Positions 8,236 through 17,230 of a DNA stretch of 64,000 nucleotides are shown one piece after another. The stretch comes from JAJVID01 sp035714085 (GTDB lineage Bacteria > Acidobacteriota > Blastocatellia > RBC074). Every line of letters starts with the position of its first letter. The stretch's first letter is position 1. The position numbers and the translations under genes were made by a program. Under the pieces are notes generated by a model. The model searched no databases. It was given only the letters and a program-made list of their open reading frames with translations, and had not been told where the DNA came from. The stretch lies in NCBI GenBank assembly GCA_035714085.1, contig DASTMP010000389.1:1-64000 (forward strand), in the 5' to 3' direction.

Positions 8236-9173
8236 ATTTCGAGTTCGACAATCAACGGCAGATGATCCGAACCGATCGTTTCGCCAGTCCTCACGTCCGC
8301 GACGCGAATGTCTTTGCTGACCAGGCAATGATCCAACGGGAGCATCATCCATTTGAATAATAAAAAAACCGGCCAGGAAGGCCAGGAAGAAAGGACGCCG
8401 AATCCCTTTCTAACATTCACAAGCTCCGTTCGTTCGATGAAGCTCTGATAATATGGCGACCATGGCGTGATGTTCAAATCGCCCACGCATATTTTCGGCG
8501 CCGGCAGATCATTCAGACAAGCGGCGGCGGCGGCGAACAACTTGTTTCTCGACCTGTAACGGTCATTCCGGATAGGAGTGCGCGGGTGAATAGAAAGCAG
8601 CGAAACTATCACGCCGTCAATATCGATCCGCGCCGCAATGCACGGCCTGGAGTCTCCTTCAGGAAAAGCGATTGTCAATCGTTCAAACGGGAAGCGGCTG
8701 TATAACGCCATTCCCGACCCGCCGCTTCTCGCCAGTTCCTCCGTGAACGGATACAGGCCATGCAACCCCTGTAATGACTCTCGCCAGCCCTCGTTGACTT
8801 CCTGGACCACCAGCAAATCCGGAGTGTGCTTTTGCGCGAAAGTAATAAATCGCTCGCGCGCGGTGTTCCTGTGGTTGACATTGGCGAGTATCAACTTTAT
8901 GCGGCGGCGGTCTCGACTACTTGTAGTCTTCTTTCTCCCGACATACCAGGGGGCAATCTCGGCCGAATTCATCGCCACGCTTATCGCGGCCCCAATCCCC
9001 CACCACCACTCCCCATAAAAAAGGAATGCGAGCAGACAGGCCGCCGAACCGAGCCAATATTGAACTTTGAAGTGCGAGGCGAGCTCGGCGTATTTACTCG
9101 ACTTACCAAGACGTCCGGCCACACTCAGCAGTAACGTAAAAACCAGGGTCAATTTTGTGGCGATTAGAAGCAA
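8232..9173 (-). CDS. Membrane-anchored endonuclease/exonuclease/phosphatase family protein
   Basis: The 313-residue protein begins with two or three hydrophobic segments (residues about 1-20, 39-75). A full EEP domain follows: ILANVNHRN, LLVVQEVNEGW (metal-binding Glu), SIHPRTP, ICVGDLNITPWSP (catalytic Asp/Asn) and the terminal GSDHLPLIVE. The topology resembles YafD-like proteins. It could act on nucleic acids or on phosphorylated lipids or sugars; sequence does not decide. It is the first gene of a three-gene minus-strand run with the cupin and GT2 genes. Confidence 0.85.
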   Translation of the reverse strand: MLLIATKLTLVFTLLLSVAGRLGKSSKYAELASHFKVQYWLGSAACLLAFLFYGEWWWGIGAAISVAMNSAEIAPWYVGRKKTTSSRDRRRIKLILANVNHRNTARERFITFAQKHTPDLLVVQEVNEGWRESLQGLHGLYPFTEELARSGGSGMALYSRFPFERLTIAFPEGDSRPCIAARIDIDGVIVSLLSIHPRTPIRNDRYRSRNKLFAAAAACLNDLPAPKICVGDLNITPWSPYYQSFIERTELVNVRKGFGVLSSWPSWPVFLLFKWMMLPLDHCLVSKDIRVADVRTGETIGSDHLPLIVELEM

Positions 9174-9267
9174 ATCTTTATCGAAGCGCGGATTGTGGCC
9201 GTTATGGGGCCGCTCGCAAGTTGGTAGCCCCTCGATATGCGCCTCACAATGATAATGAGCGCTCGAA

Positions 9268-12200
9268 TTACCATTTTGAGACCTCCTCCACTATGCGTTG
9301 GACATAGGGACGACTCTCGGTTTGTTCAATAAGCCTGGAAATAAGATTCCCGACCCCCTTTCCCCTGTATTCAAAAGACCTCTCGAGCCGTTGGTGATTA
9401 TCCCTGCGCGCGGAGAACCAATTGAAGGAACCCTCAATCACCAATTCATCATCGGCAATCAGGGTTTTGCTATGATCGAACCAACTTACTGTCACCGCCG
9501 CTCCGCTTCGTTTCAGCATTCCCACGGCTTTTTTGTAATCCGGTTTGAAACGTTGCCTTCGTTCATCGTCATAGTTGAGACTCGGATCAGTATAAATCGT
9601 CACGGATATGCCACGATTGACAGTTTCTGTGATGAGCTTATCTAAGTGGTCGGCCTCGATCGGGTGACTTCTGATATATGGCGACGTAATCCATACGCCG
9701 CGCCGCGCGTTCCGAAGGCTTTCCGCCAACGCCTTGCGGTGGTCTTCCAGCGTGTTGAGGTGCCGAACCCCGCTGCTTCCCCCTACATCTTCACGCCGTG
9801 GGAGTTCAATGTCGGTAATCTCATTGTCGTCGCTGGCCAGAAGATAACGGGATAATAACTTCGCGGGTTTTCCCTCCTCGCTCTGATGCAAGACGCCGAT
9901 GTTGCCGAACACCAGGAAACTGTCTTTCGCCCTGGAAACCGCGACGTTGAGCATGTTTGGCTCAGCATTCATGAAGCTCGGGGGCTGCCCGGCGCCGTAA
10001 ACGGTCGAAAACAGCACGACCGGGCATTCCGCCCCCTGCAGCACGTGCACCGTCCCGACTTTTATGGCGCCAAGTTTCCTATTTACAAGTTCATCCTTTA
10101 TCAATTGGGCCTGCAGCCTGAATGGAGTCACGACCGTGACGATCTTTTCTATCGGGATATTTCCGTAAGGGGATTTGAGCAATTCCTGATGCTCTTCAAT
10201 CCAGCGGGCGATGACTCGCGCCTCGACCGGATTTCTCCGGCTGTTTCCCTTTTGTTCTGGTTCGCCATTGATGTGGGCATACCCCAGGCGAGGCAAAGGG
10301 AGGGGCGATTCGGTTTCTCGCATTGGTTCCAGCCGGCCGTCGTAGGCAAGTTCGTTGCAATATTCGATTATCTCCCTTGCGCAACGCCGATGCTCGGCCA
10401 GAAACATACCACGTTCGCCCTCGCGAGCCTTCAGCGTCTTAAAGCGGCTCGCGCGTTGCGCGATCTTCATCACGTTTCCGCCCGCCATGACCTTTCCTTC
10501 AGAGACGCTGAACCCGGCGGCGTCTATGGCTTTCACGTCCTCCTTCGAAACCGCTACTGAATGGTTCTTTTTCTTCATGTTGGCAACGTCTATGCCTGGA
10601 GTAATACCTCGAACGGGCTTGAGTTGCATGACGTCGCCGACGACTAACGCCTTTTTCGCAAGAGAAAAATTCGCTCCTGCGACGTCAGGGGCCACCTGGC
10701 CGGCTTCGTCAATGATCAGCCAATCTATAAATTCGTAGAGCGGGATTCGAGTCGGTTCATCCTCTCCCGCCGCGCGGCCAAAGGCGTTGAAAAATGGTTC
10801 GAGCTTGTAAAGCGTGACAACGACGCATGGAGCCAGCTTGGCATAACGCCGCCACCTTCTTTTCTGCTCCTGCTCTGACTGGGGGTATTTGGGCGGCCTC
10901 TCGAGATAGTCTTTTATTTCGAGCAACCAGCGCCCTTCCCAAAAATGTGTGGCCAATTTGAAGGCGCGATAGCGCAGCGTCGTGTCTAAAGACTCCAACA
11001 CTGCCGGCGAAAGCGACGGCTCGCCATGCAGATTGTTTCTTGTAAGCCAGCCGTTCCAATCCCGGTCGGCTAGATCGCGATCAGATTTATCCCGACCGGC
11101 CAGTTTGATAGCCGCCGAAAAGCGGTGTTGCTCCTCTCTCACTTCATTTATCCCGCGATTGAAGAAGTCTCGAATGCTCCCGGCGTCCGCCAAGTCCGCC
11201 TCGACTTTAACCCCTTTCTCGGAGAAATAGCTCTCGTTATGGTCGGCAAGTTGTTGTTTGGCCCCCGGGAAGATTTTCATCAGCCAAGGAATGAAATTCA
11301 GTAAAATCACCCACCCCGGCCCGCCACTGTTAAACTTCCTCCATCCCTGCCGCACGCCCTCGAGCAACTGCGCCCTGTCATGACACCGTTCGATATCTTG
11401 GCCTAATTTACTTATGAAGGCTTCTATTCCTCCATCAGGGCCGTAATCGGAGGATATCTTGTCATTCAGCGATTTAAGCCTGAGCAACAACTCCGGCCCA
11501 TTTTTGATCTCGCCAGCGACCTCAGCCAGTTTCTTGTGAAGATATTCGACCGCCGATTTAACATCCGGAACCATCTGCCCGGCATATTTAGAATAGCGAT
11601 CAAGGAAATGTTTCTCTGCTGAGGCGACGAAATCTTTCGTCTCGATATTTGTCTGATCGCCGTTCGCGCTTCCATCTTCGGCGCTCTTCGATAGACAAAA
11701 CCCCATCTCATCCCACTTGGATATCTGAAACTCTCGCGCGTCCTCCTGCTTGGATTTCGCGGGGCAGTAAAGGCCGTAGCTTTTGATGTCGGGAATCCAA
11801 CGACCGGATAATAATCTATCGTCTTCTTCCACCTTGCCGAAGCTTTCTATGACATTTGTGACGGCCTGGTTATTGGTCGAGGTCGCGACGATAATAGGCG
11901 GATCCCCGCCTCGCAAAGCCGCTTCAACCCACAGACTGGCGACGATACTTTGAATCAACGTTGTTTTGCCGGTTCCGGGCGGGCCATTGACGGCGAGAAT
12001 CTCTCCGTCTTCCATCGCCAGCGCATGATGCAGGGCTTCACGCTGCGATTTCGACAGGCCGAACTTATGATTCATCTGCCCCAAATGCTCCGCCGATTTC
12101 CTGATCTCTTTGTCCGGCGATAGAAGCCCGGCGAGTTCGTTATCATTCAAACTGCCATATCGCTTCAGTAGCGCGGGCAGCGCAATGCGGCCCCTGTCCA

Positions 12201-12972
12201 AATCATGTTGGAGTTGATCGTAAAACTTGACGACATCTTTCGCGCTTCCTCTAGGTATGTCCAGCAAAATAAATGATTGGCGCCAGGCCGTAAAACCGTC
12301 CAGAGAGAAGTTTCCTAAAGTTTGCCCGGCGACAGCCTTCAACATTTCATTGGCGTATCGCCAGACATCGCCCCAGCCGAGCCTTGAGCTCGGGTCATCT
12401 GCCCTGGGTGGAAAAGAATTTGCGCCGAGAAACTTATCCGAGGCCTCAAGATCGCCTAAGGTCTGATTATTTGTCTCCATTGGTTCAAGCAGATTACGCG
12501 GGATCCATGGCGGATCGTCAGGCACGGGGGCCAAGCGGCCGTCGATGTGGAGCGCCGCCGGGATCCATACTGGCGTGATCAGCCTATCCTTGCCGACGAC
12601 TTGCTTACCATGCTCCGGGATAGGCGCCGCTACTACAGGACAAACCAGCACCTTTACTTCCGTTATCTCTGCATCATCGTCTTTTACATGTGAGCGCTTG
12701 TTTCCATTATTCCTTTTCCGATTTTTCTTGCCGTCACTAGATTTTCTATCCTTGTGGAAGGCAATCAGGCTTTCGGCCTTAACAGCGCTGATCCGGCCGT
12801 TAGCCACATCACTCAACGGCGTTCCGACCGCCCCTTCGGAATTATCGAAATCTCTAGGATTAAAATCTGTTCTGTCCGCGTCCGCCAGGCAATTACGCCA
12901 ATATTTGAGCAGGAGGATGATGAAGTCGTCTTTCTTCATTGTTTTAGCAAAGGTGATAGAGGCGAGAATCAT
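9268..12972 (-). CDS. mkoC: Superfamily 1 helicase fused to phospholipase-D nuclease domain (Mokosh type II-like)
   Basis: The 1234-residue protein carries an UPF1/COG1112-type SF1 helicase: Walker A GPPGTGKT at residues 330-337, IIDEAGQ near 753-759, GDVMQLKPV near 779-787, and the late motifs VVTPFRLQAQLIKDEL, VGTVHVLQGAECPVV and NVAVSRAKDSFLVFGN. A long helical insert separates Walker A and B (about 380-740). The C-terminus is a single-HKD phospholipase D domain (HSKTLIADDE starting at residue 1167, then EGSFNW). A COG1112 helicase and PLD nuclease on one polypeptide is the published layout of Mokosh type II anti-phage protein MkoC. No other defence gene is adjacent. The start could also be the ATG at 12939. 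Confidence 0.78.
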   Translation of the reverse strand: MILASITFAKTMKKDDFIILLLKYWRNCLADADRTDFNPRDFDNSEGAVGTPLSDVANGRISAVKAESLIAFHKDRKSSDGKKNRKRNNGNKRSHVKDDDAEITEVKVLVCPVVAAPIPEHGKQVVGKDRLITPVWIPAALHIDGRLAPVPDDPPWIPRNLLEPMETNNQTLGDLEASDKFLGANSFPPRADDPSSRLGWGDVWRYANEMLKAVAGQTLGNFSLDGFTAWRQSFILLDIPRGSAKDVVKFYDQLQHDLDRGRIALPALLKRYGSLNDNELAGLLSPDKEIRKSAEHLGQMNHKFGLSKSQREALHHALAMEDGEILAVNGPPGTGKTTLIQSIVASLWVEAALRGGDPPIIVATSTNNQAVTNVIESFGKVEEDDRLLSGRWIPDIKSYGLYCPAKSKQEDAREFQISKWDEMGFCLSKSAEDGSANGDQTNIETKDFVASAEKHFLDRYSKYAGQMVPDVKSAVEYLHKKLAEVAGEIKNGPELLLRLKSLNDKISSDYGPDGGIEAFISKLGQDIERCHDRAQLLEGVRQGWRKFNSGGPGWVILLNFIPWLMKIFPGAKQQLADHNESYFSEKGVKVEADLADAGSIRDFFNRGINEVREEQHRFSAAIKLAGRDKSDRDLADRDWNGWLTRNNLHGEPSLSPAVLESLDTTLRYRAFKLATHFWEGRWLLEIKDYLERPPKYPQSEQEQKRRWRRYAKLAPCVVVTLYKLEPFFNAFGRAAGEDEPTRIPLYEFIDWLIIDEAGQVAPDVAGANFSLAKKALVVGDVMQLKPVRGITPGIDVANMKKKNHSVAVSKEDVKAIDAAGFSVSEGKVMAGGNVMKIAQRASRFKTLKAREGERGMFLAEHRRCAREIIEYCNELAYDGRLEPMRETESPLPLPRLGYAHINGEPEQKGNSRRNPVEARVIARWIEEHQELLKSPYGNIPIEKIVTVVTPFRLQAQLIKDELVNRKLGAIKVGTVHVLQGAECPVVLFSTVYGAGQPPSFMNAEPNMLNVAVSRAKDSFLVFGNIGVLHQSEEGKPAKLLSRYLLASDDNEITDIELPRREDVGGSSGVRHLNTLEDHRKALAESLRNARRGVWITSPYIRSHPIEADHLDKLITETVNRGISVTIYTDPSLNYDDERRQRFKPDYKKAVGMLKRSGAAVTVSWFDHSKTLIADDELVIEGSFNWFSARRDNHQRLERSFEYRGKGVGNLISRLIEQTESRPYVQRIVEEVSKW

Positions 12973-13162
12973 TGTCGAGGGTATCGAATCTTGATCGGGC
13001 TGTCGTTCAAGGCGTTACTGAGGTCGCTCAACGCGCGACACTCGACTTCCGGTTCAAAGACTTATAGTTGTTACTTTATTCGGGATTGGGCTCGTGTCTG
13101 AATAGCTAAAATGCCAGGGCCGGCCAAACGTAGATGGCGCTGAAATCCGCCTGTTAAAACAG

Positions 13163-13216
13163 CGCCGCGCGCCAGCAAGCCGATGTTCTTGAATACATCG
13201 GCTTGTGCGCGCGGCG
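13163..13216. repeat. Strong GC-rich hairpin
   Basis: CGCCGCGCGCCAGCAAGCCG... (13163-13186) pairs with 13195-13216 over more than 20 base pairs with one or two bulges around an 8-base loop. It ends eight bases before the first copy of the 160-bp repeat. No U-tract follows on either strand. Function is unknown; it may be part of the same composite element. Confidence 0.75.
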
Positions 13217-13224
13217 ACGTTTAC

Positions 13225-13383
13225 TAACGAAGAGCGCAGGAGAGGGATAGCTGGTGAAGCGAACTGCGCGGATGTTTGACGATCAAGCGACGCCGCGCTC
13301 CCCATTCGTCGCCGCCTATTCGCCCCGTTCCCACCCTGATACGCTCACCAACTCTTCCCTCTCCTCCACTCTTCGTTTTCAAT
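13225..13383. repeat. Structured 160-bp repeat, copy 1
   Basis: The ends are inverted (AACGAAGAG at 13226-13234 with CTCTTCGTT at 13369-13377) and further internal pairings follow: GGAGAGGGA with TCCCTCTCC, and TGGTGA at 13252-13257 with TCACCA at 13345-13350. The whole unit can fold into one long imperfect stem. It is about 93% identical by eye to the copy 596 bases downstream. An ORF starting inside it reads similarly in both copies but has no good start context. Confidence 0.8.
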
Positions 13384-13820
13384 TTACCGTTTCAATTTGT
13401 TTCAATCAGAAGCCCGTTACTCAGTCTTTCTACCGGCCATCGGGCCTGCAGAAAATTACCAACTATGGCTTCTGCGTTAGGCGTTCGTTTGCCTGGAAAT
13501 GTTTTCTCGCCATTTACGTCATGGCGAACTAGCAAACATGCCGCCGTACAGTGTCATTCCCAGTCATTCAAGAATAAACAAGAAAAACAACAGTAAATAA
13601 GCTTAGGGATTAGCGTGCAGTTGATGGGTTAAAAAGTAGCCAGATCAATTAGCGCCACAGTCATTAGTCGCTGTTTTATAGATAATTGCAGATCAGCCGC
13701 GCTTTTCTTCGATGTCATGCCATGTGACAACTCAGCAGTGGACGAAATACAAGCGACTTACAACAATTACTTTTGCGCCTTACTCAGTCTCGAGTTACAA
13801 GTATTACCCGAATAATGCCA

Positions 13821-13980
13821 TAACGAAGAGCGCAGGAGAGGGGTAGCCGGTGAAGCGAACTGCGCGGATGTTTGACGACCAAGCGACGCCGCGCTCCCCA
13901 TTCGTCGCCGCTTATTCGCCCCGTTCCCACCCTGATACGCTCACCGACTTTATCCCTCTCCTCCACTCTTCGTTTTCAAT
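13821..13980. repeat. Structured 160-bp repeat, copy 2
   Basis: Direct repeat of 13225-13383 with scattered substitutions and one extra base. One difference is compensatory: T13252-A13350 in copy 1 is C13848-G13946 here, so pairing in that stem is kept. This supports selection on a folded RNA or DNA structure rather than on protein, although one pair is thin evidence. Confidence 0.8.
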
Positions 13981-14262
13981 CATCAATTCGGTAAGTGAGT
14001 TCGTATCTCACACCGTTCATTGCGCACGAATTCAAAGTGCCTTCAGAATTCGGCTAATGAAAAATATGCAAAGCGTCAATCTTCAGATTTGTGTCGCTAC
14101 AGTAAATTTGTCAACGAATCGGGGCTTGCGACTAAGGGGGAAAACCCAGGAGGTGAGGAAAAGGGCGTGCAACTCATTGGGGCAATCAGTTAGATTAGCA
14201 ACGTAAAGCGGGGTTAGGATATTTACTTCGCTTGCATATGTCAATTACAAAAACATTAAAAG

Positions 14263-17034
14263 TCAGAAGCTGAATTTGAGGGTCAATACGACCCTCCGCG
14301 CGCCGAGCGCCCGGTTAGGCCTATCGAAGCGCGACGAGGAGAGCACGCCGCTGAATCCACTCAAGTTAGTTTTGTTCAGAAGATTACTAACGTTAGCTCC
14401 TAGTGTCAGCTTGAATCGCGGGTCTTCATTTTTGCCATTCTGATCTCGCTTTTCGGAGGGTCCGAAAGCGAAGGTCTTCGTAAAGTTGAGGTTGAATAGA
14501 GTCTGACCTGGGCCTCTACCGAGGTTTCGCGGGATGATTTGATCCCCCGGTCGTGGGTTCGGATTGAAGGCGCCGAAGCGGGTGATGATTAGCTCCGGAT
14601 CGCCAGGAGCAGCGCCCGGTGTGGCAAAGGACGGGCGATCGGTGAACATCGTGTCACCATTGTTGTCTCGGCCCGTCGTGATATTGAAAGGCCCGCCTGA
14701 AGAGATTTGGATGAGGGGACTAAATCTGGTCTCGCCGGGCAGATTGAAGCTCCCGCCTAAAACCAATCTGTGGCGCTGGTCGTTGGACGCAGGCCCCCAT
14801 TCTGTCGACCAATTGTACGAATTGGCGGGAGCGAGAGACGCGCTGTCGGTGTCGCTGCGCGTCTTTGACAGGATGTAATTGCCGTACAGCGACAGCTTCC
14901 GCTTCAGGTCGTATTTCACATTCAACGCCAGTTCGTGGCGCGTCGAACGGCCGGACGATTCGTATTGAAGTATGGGTCCGCGGCCCGGGGTCGGTTGCAA
15001 TCCCGTTCCTGGCGCCGGCGCGTTGACATTCCTGGTGCGCAAGAGATGAACGCCGCTTTGCCGATTGTAAGTGACTGAAGCGAACAGTCCGAGCGGCAGT
15101 TTCCGTTCGTAGCCGACACTGGTGTTGATTATGTAAGGCGAATCGAGGTCTGGCGAGCGGGTGCGGAGCGCCGAATCGAGCCTCATCGCGCCGTCAAAGA
15201 TTTGTGGTATATCGGGGAAGAAGGACGGCTGATCAATAACGAACTGCTGTTGCCTGACGCCGTCATAAAGGGCCGTGTCGAAGATGATCTCAGATTCCAG
15301 CCCGTCATAGAAAATTCCCGCCCCGGCTCTGAGCGCGGATTTGCGGTCTTTGTCCGGCGTCCAGGCGAAGGAGAGGCGTGGCGAGACGTTCGCCCGGTCC
15401 CGGATTCCAGTCTCCATCTCGTGCCGCGCCCCGAACGAGATCGTGAGCCCGGGCGAGACTCGCCAGTCATCCATCGCGAACCACGAAACCTCCCACAGCG
15501 GGAGAGTGATGAGCGGATCGCCTCTCGTGATCGAAAATTGCGACGGCCCATAGCCCGGCATCCCGAGCAGAGTGCGGCGGTATTGCTCGATCGGCGTAAT
15601 TGTGATCGGGGCGCCGTCCGCGCCCGTGATGACGCCGCCGGCGGCGTCCCGCTCGAAGCCTGAACCGAAAGTGAAGGTCCCGCCGAAATTGGCGCGGTTG
15701 AGAAATTTATAGCGCGCGTATTCGATCCGGCCGCCGGTTTTTATCGTGTGTTTCCCGCGCGTCAGGCTGAAGTTGTCCACAAGGTCGATGCGGTCCCGCG
15801 ATTCACTGTTGAACAGCGACTGCTGATTGCCGCCCGAACTGAAGGCGTCGAGCACGATGACGGCCGTCGCGTCACTGCGCGCCTTTGTCTCTTCAATGCG
15901 GCGGCTGAGCGACAATCGCATCTCGTTGATCGCCCCGGCGCCGATCAAGGAAGTGAGAGACGCGCGCAGCATGTGGCGGCGCTCCGAATTGTCGAAGCCC
16001 CGTTCGAGCAGATCGAAGCCGCCGTCCAGGCCCTGGTTCTCTTCGGCCTCACGCTCGTAATCGTACCAGAGGCCGAGCGTGTTCTTTTTCGTGACGAGGA
16101 AATTGGTGCGAATGGTGAAGTCGTCGTCGCGCGCCGGAGTGAGCGCAGTCGCGAGGGATGGCCGCGTCGACATCCCGGCCGAGTCGAGAACGGTCGCGTT
16201 GATGAAGGCGTTTTCGTCCTGCCTCTCGCGCTCGTATTCGATGAAGTAGCCCCAGCGGTCGCGAATGATCGGGCCCGTCAGGTTAGCGTTGAAATCTCTG
16301 ACCTGGAGCGGCGCGCGATTAGTCGCGAAGGCGTTGCGCGCGTTGAGCGATTCGTCGTTGAACCGGAACTGAACATTGCCGCCGAGTTTGTCCGACCCGG
16401 GCTTCGTAATAACCTCTATACGGTTGTTTCCCCTGCCGGAAAATTCCGGCGAGAACGGGTTGGAACCGATCTTCACGGCCAGTATGGAATCCTTCGACGG
16501 CAGCCGATCCTCGGAAAAACCGTCGACAAAGATCGGGGCGGAATCGCTCGACCCGGCCATCGCGCGCAACGTCTGCAGCAATTCATCCCGGTCGTCAGGC
16601 AATGAGGCCAATTCATCGCGCGAGAGATCGATGGCCGACAGATTCTGGTCAGGTTCGGTCGTGACGCCGACGGTTTCCGATTTGACCTCGATCTGTTCCG
16701 AGATCATGACTTTCAACACCAGATTTACCGAAGTCGCGCCTCCGGCCTTGACGATCACCCGCTCGGCGGCCGAAGCGAATCCTGGCGAGGTCGCGGTCAA
16801 CGTGTAAGTTCCCGGGGCTAGACCCGTGAAACGAAATTGTCCCGCATCATCCGTCTGCCCGGCAAATTTGCGCCCGGCGCCGTCTTCCAGGCCGACCGAC
16901 GCCTTGCGAACTATCGCGCCGAATTCATCGACGATTACGCCGCGCAACTCGGCATGAGTTTGCGCGAACGCCGTCGTCGCGCACGTCACAATCAACACAA
17001 TCAATCGGGTGAAAGTCGTCGCCTTGTTCAACAT
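14263..17034 (-). CDS. TonB-dependent-receptor-type outer-membrane protein with carboxypeptidase-regulatory domain
   Basis: The 923-residue protein has a signal peptide (LIVLIVTCATTAFAQ). Residues about 28-110 form a carboxypeptidase-regulatory-like beta sandwich (LRGVIVDEFGAIVRKASVGL, GLAPGTYTLTATSPGF). A plug-like section (IFVDGFSEDRLPSKDSI, GRGNNRIEVITKPG) and a large beta-barrel ending in aromatic ALGARRVVLTLKFSF follow. This is the Oar-like architecture that is abundant in Acidobacteriota and Bacteroidota. No canonical TonB box is obvious to me. It probably takes up a nutrient or acts in surface adhesion or export; the ligand is unknown. Start supported by GGAGAAATT before the ATG. Confidence 0.9.
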   Translation of the reverse strand: MLNKATTFTRLIVLIVTCATTAFAQTHAELRGVIVDEFGAIVRKASVGLEDGAGRKFAGQTDDAGQFRFTGLAPGTYTLTATSPGFASAAERVIVKAGGATSVNLVLKVMISEQIEVKSETVGVTTEPDQNLSAIDLSRDELASLPDDRDELLQTLRAMAGSSDSAPIFVDGFSEDRLPSKDSILAVKIGSNPFSPEFSGRGNNRIEVITKPGSDKLGGNVQFRFNDESLNARNAFATNRAPLQVRDFNANLTGPIIRDRWGYFIEYERERQDENAFINATVLDSAGMSTRPSLATALTPARDDDFTIRTNFLVTKKNTLGLWYDYEREAEENQGLDGGFDLLERGFDNSERRHMLRASLTSLIGAGAINEMRLSLSRRIEETKARSDATAVIVLDAFSSGGNQQSLFNSESRDRIDLVDNFSLTRGKHTIKTGGRIEYARYKFLNRANFGGTFTFGSGFERDAAGGVITGADGAPITITPIEQYRRTLLGMPGYGPSQFSITRGDPLITLPLWEVSWFAMDDWRVSPGLTISFGARHEMETGIRDRANVSPRLSFAWTPDKDRKSALRAGAGIFYDGLESEIIFDTALYDGVRQQQFVIDQPSFFPDIPQIFDGAMRLDSALRTRSPDLDSPYIINTSVGYERKLPLGLFASVTYNRQSGVHLLRTRNVNAPAPGTGLQPTPGRGPILQYESSGRSTRHELALNVKYDLKRKLSLYGNYILSKTRSDTDSASLAPANSYNWSTEWGPASNDQRHRLVLGGSFNLPGETRFSPLIQISSGGPFNITTGRDNNGDTMFTDRPSFATPGAAPGDPELIITRFGAFNPNPRPGDQIIPRNLGRGPGQTLFNLNFTKTFAFGPSEKRDQNGKNEDPRFKLTLGANVSNLLNKTNLSGFSGVLSSSRFDRPNRALGARRVVLTLKFSF

Positions 17035-17080
17035 AATTTCTCCGCGGGAGCGGCGCCAGTATCATTGTACAGATAGAACG

Positions 17081-17157
17081 ACCGCGGAGGACACACAGGC
17101 CCCCAGAGAAAGATCAATACAAGTCTTTCTCTGCGCGCCTCCGCGTCCTCGCGGTTG
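17081..17157. repeat. Intergenic stem-loop of CCGCGGAGGAC words
   Basis: ACCGCGGAGGAC...CAGAGAAAGA (17081-17113) pairs imperfectly with TCTTTCTCTG...CCTCGCGGTTGG (17124-17157). It lies about 75 bases downstream of the kinase stop (minus strand) and about 45 bases upstream of the receptor start. Arms are made of related short words, as in the other elements of this window. Confidence 0.65.
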
Positions 17158-17230
17158 GAGGTTCCATATTCCAATGGTTAGACCGAATGACTTCAACGCC
17201 GGTTGTATCGATCGGGGGAAAAACCGACCG

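Larger units (their letters stand above)
12973..14262. other. 1.29-kb gene-free region with hairpin and two structured repeats
   Basis: Between the start of the helicase-PLD gene and the 3' end of the TonB-type receptor I see no coding region with family resemblance or good start context. The stretch holds a strong GC hairpin (13163-13216) and two 160-bp near-identical repeats (13225-13383 and 13821-13980). The DNA between and after the repeats is noticeably AT-richer than the flanking genes. The helicase promoter should lie at the left end; no clear -35/-10 pair is evident to me. Confidence 0.7.

Noticed and set aside
13225..13980. CRISPR array
   Set aside because: Only two repeat units of 160 bp separated by about 440 bp, with no cas genes; not a CRISPR layout.
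13163..13980. Retron or similar reverse-transcriptase-linked RNA
   Set aside because: No reverse transcriptase gene is present anywhere in the window.
13254..14206. Two similar ORFs inside the 160-bp repeats (both starting with MKRTARMFDDQ or nearby)
   Set aside because: The similarity comes from the DNA repeat itself, the frames diverge right after it, there is no start context, and the one compensatory change favours structure over coding.
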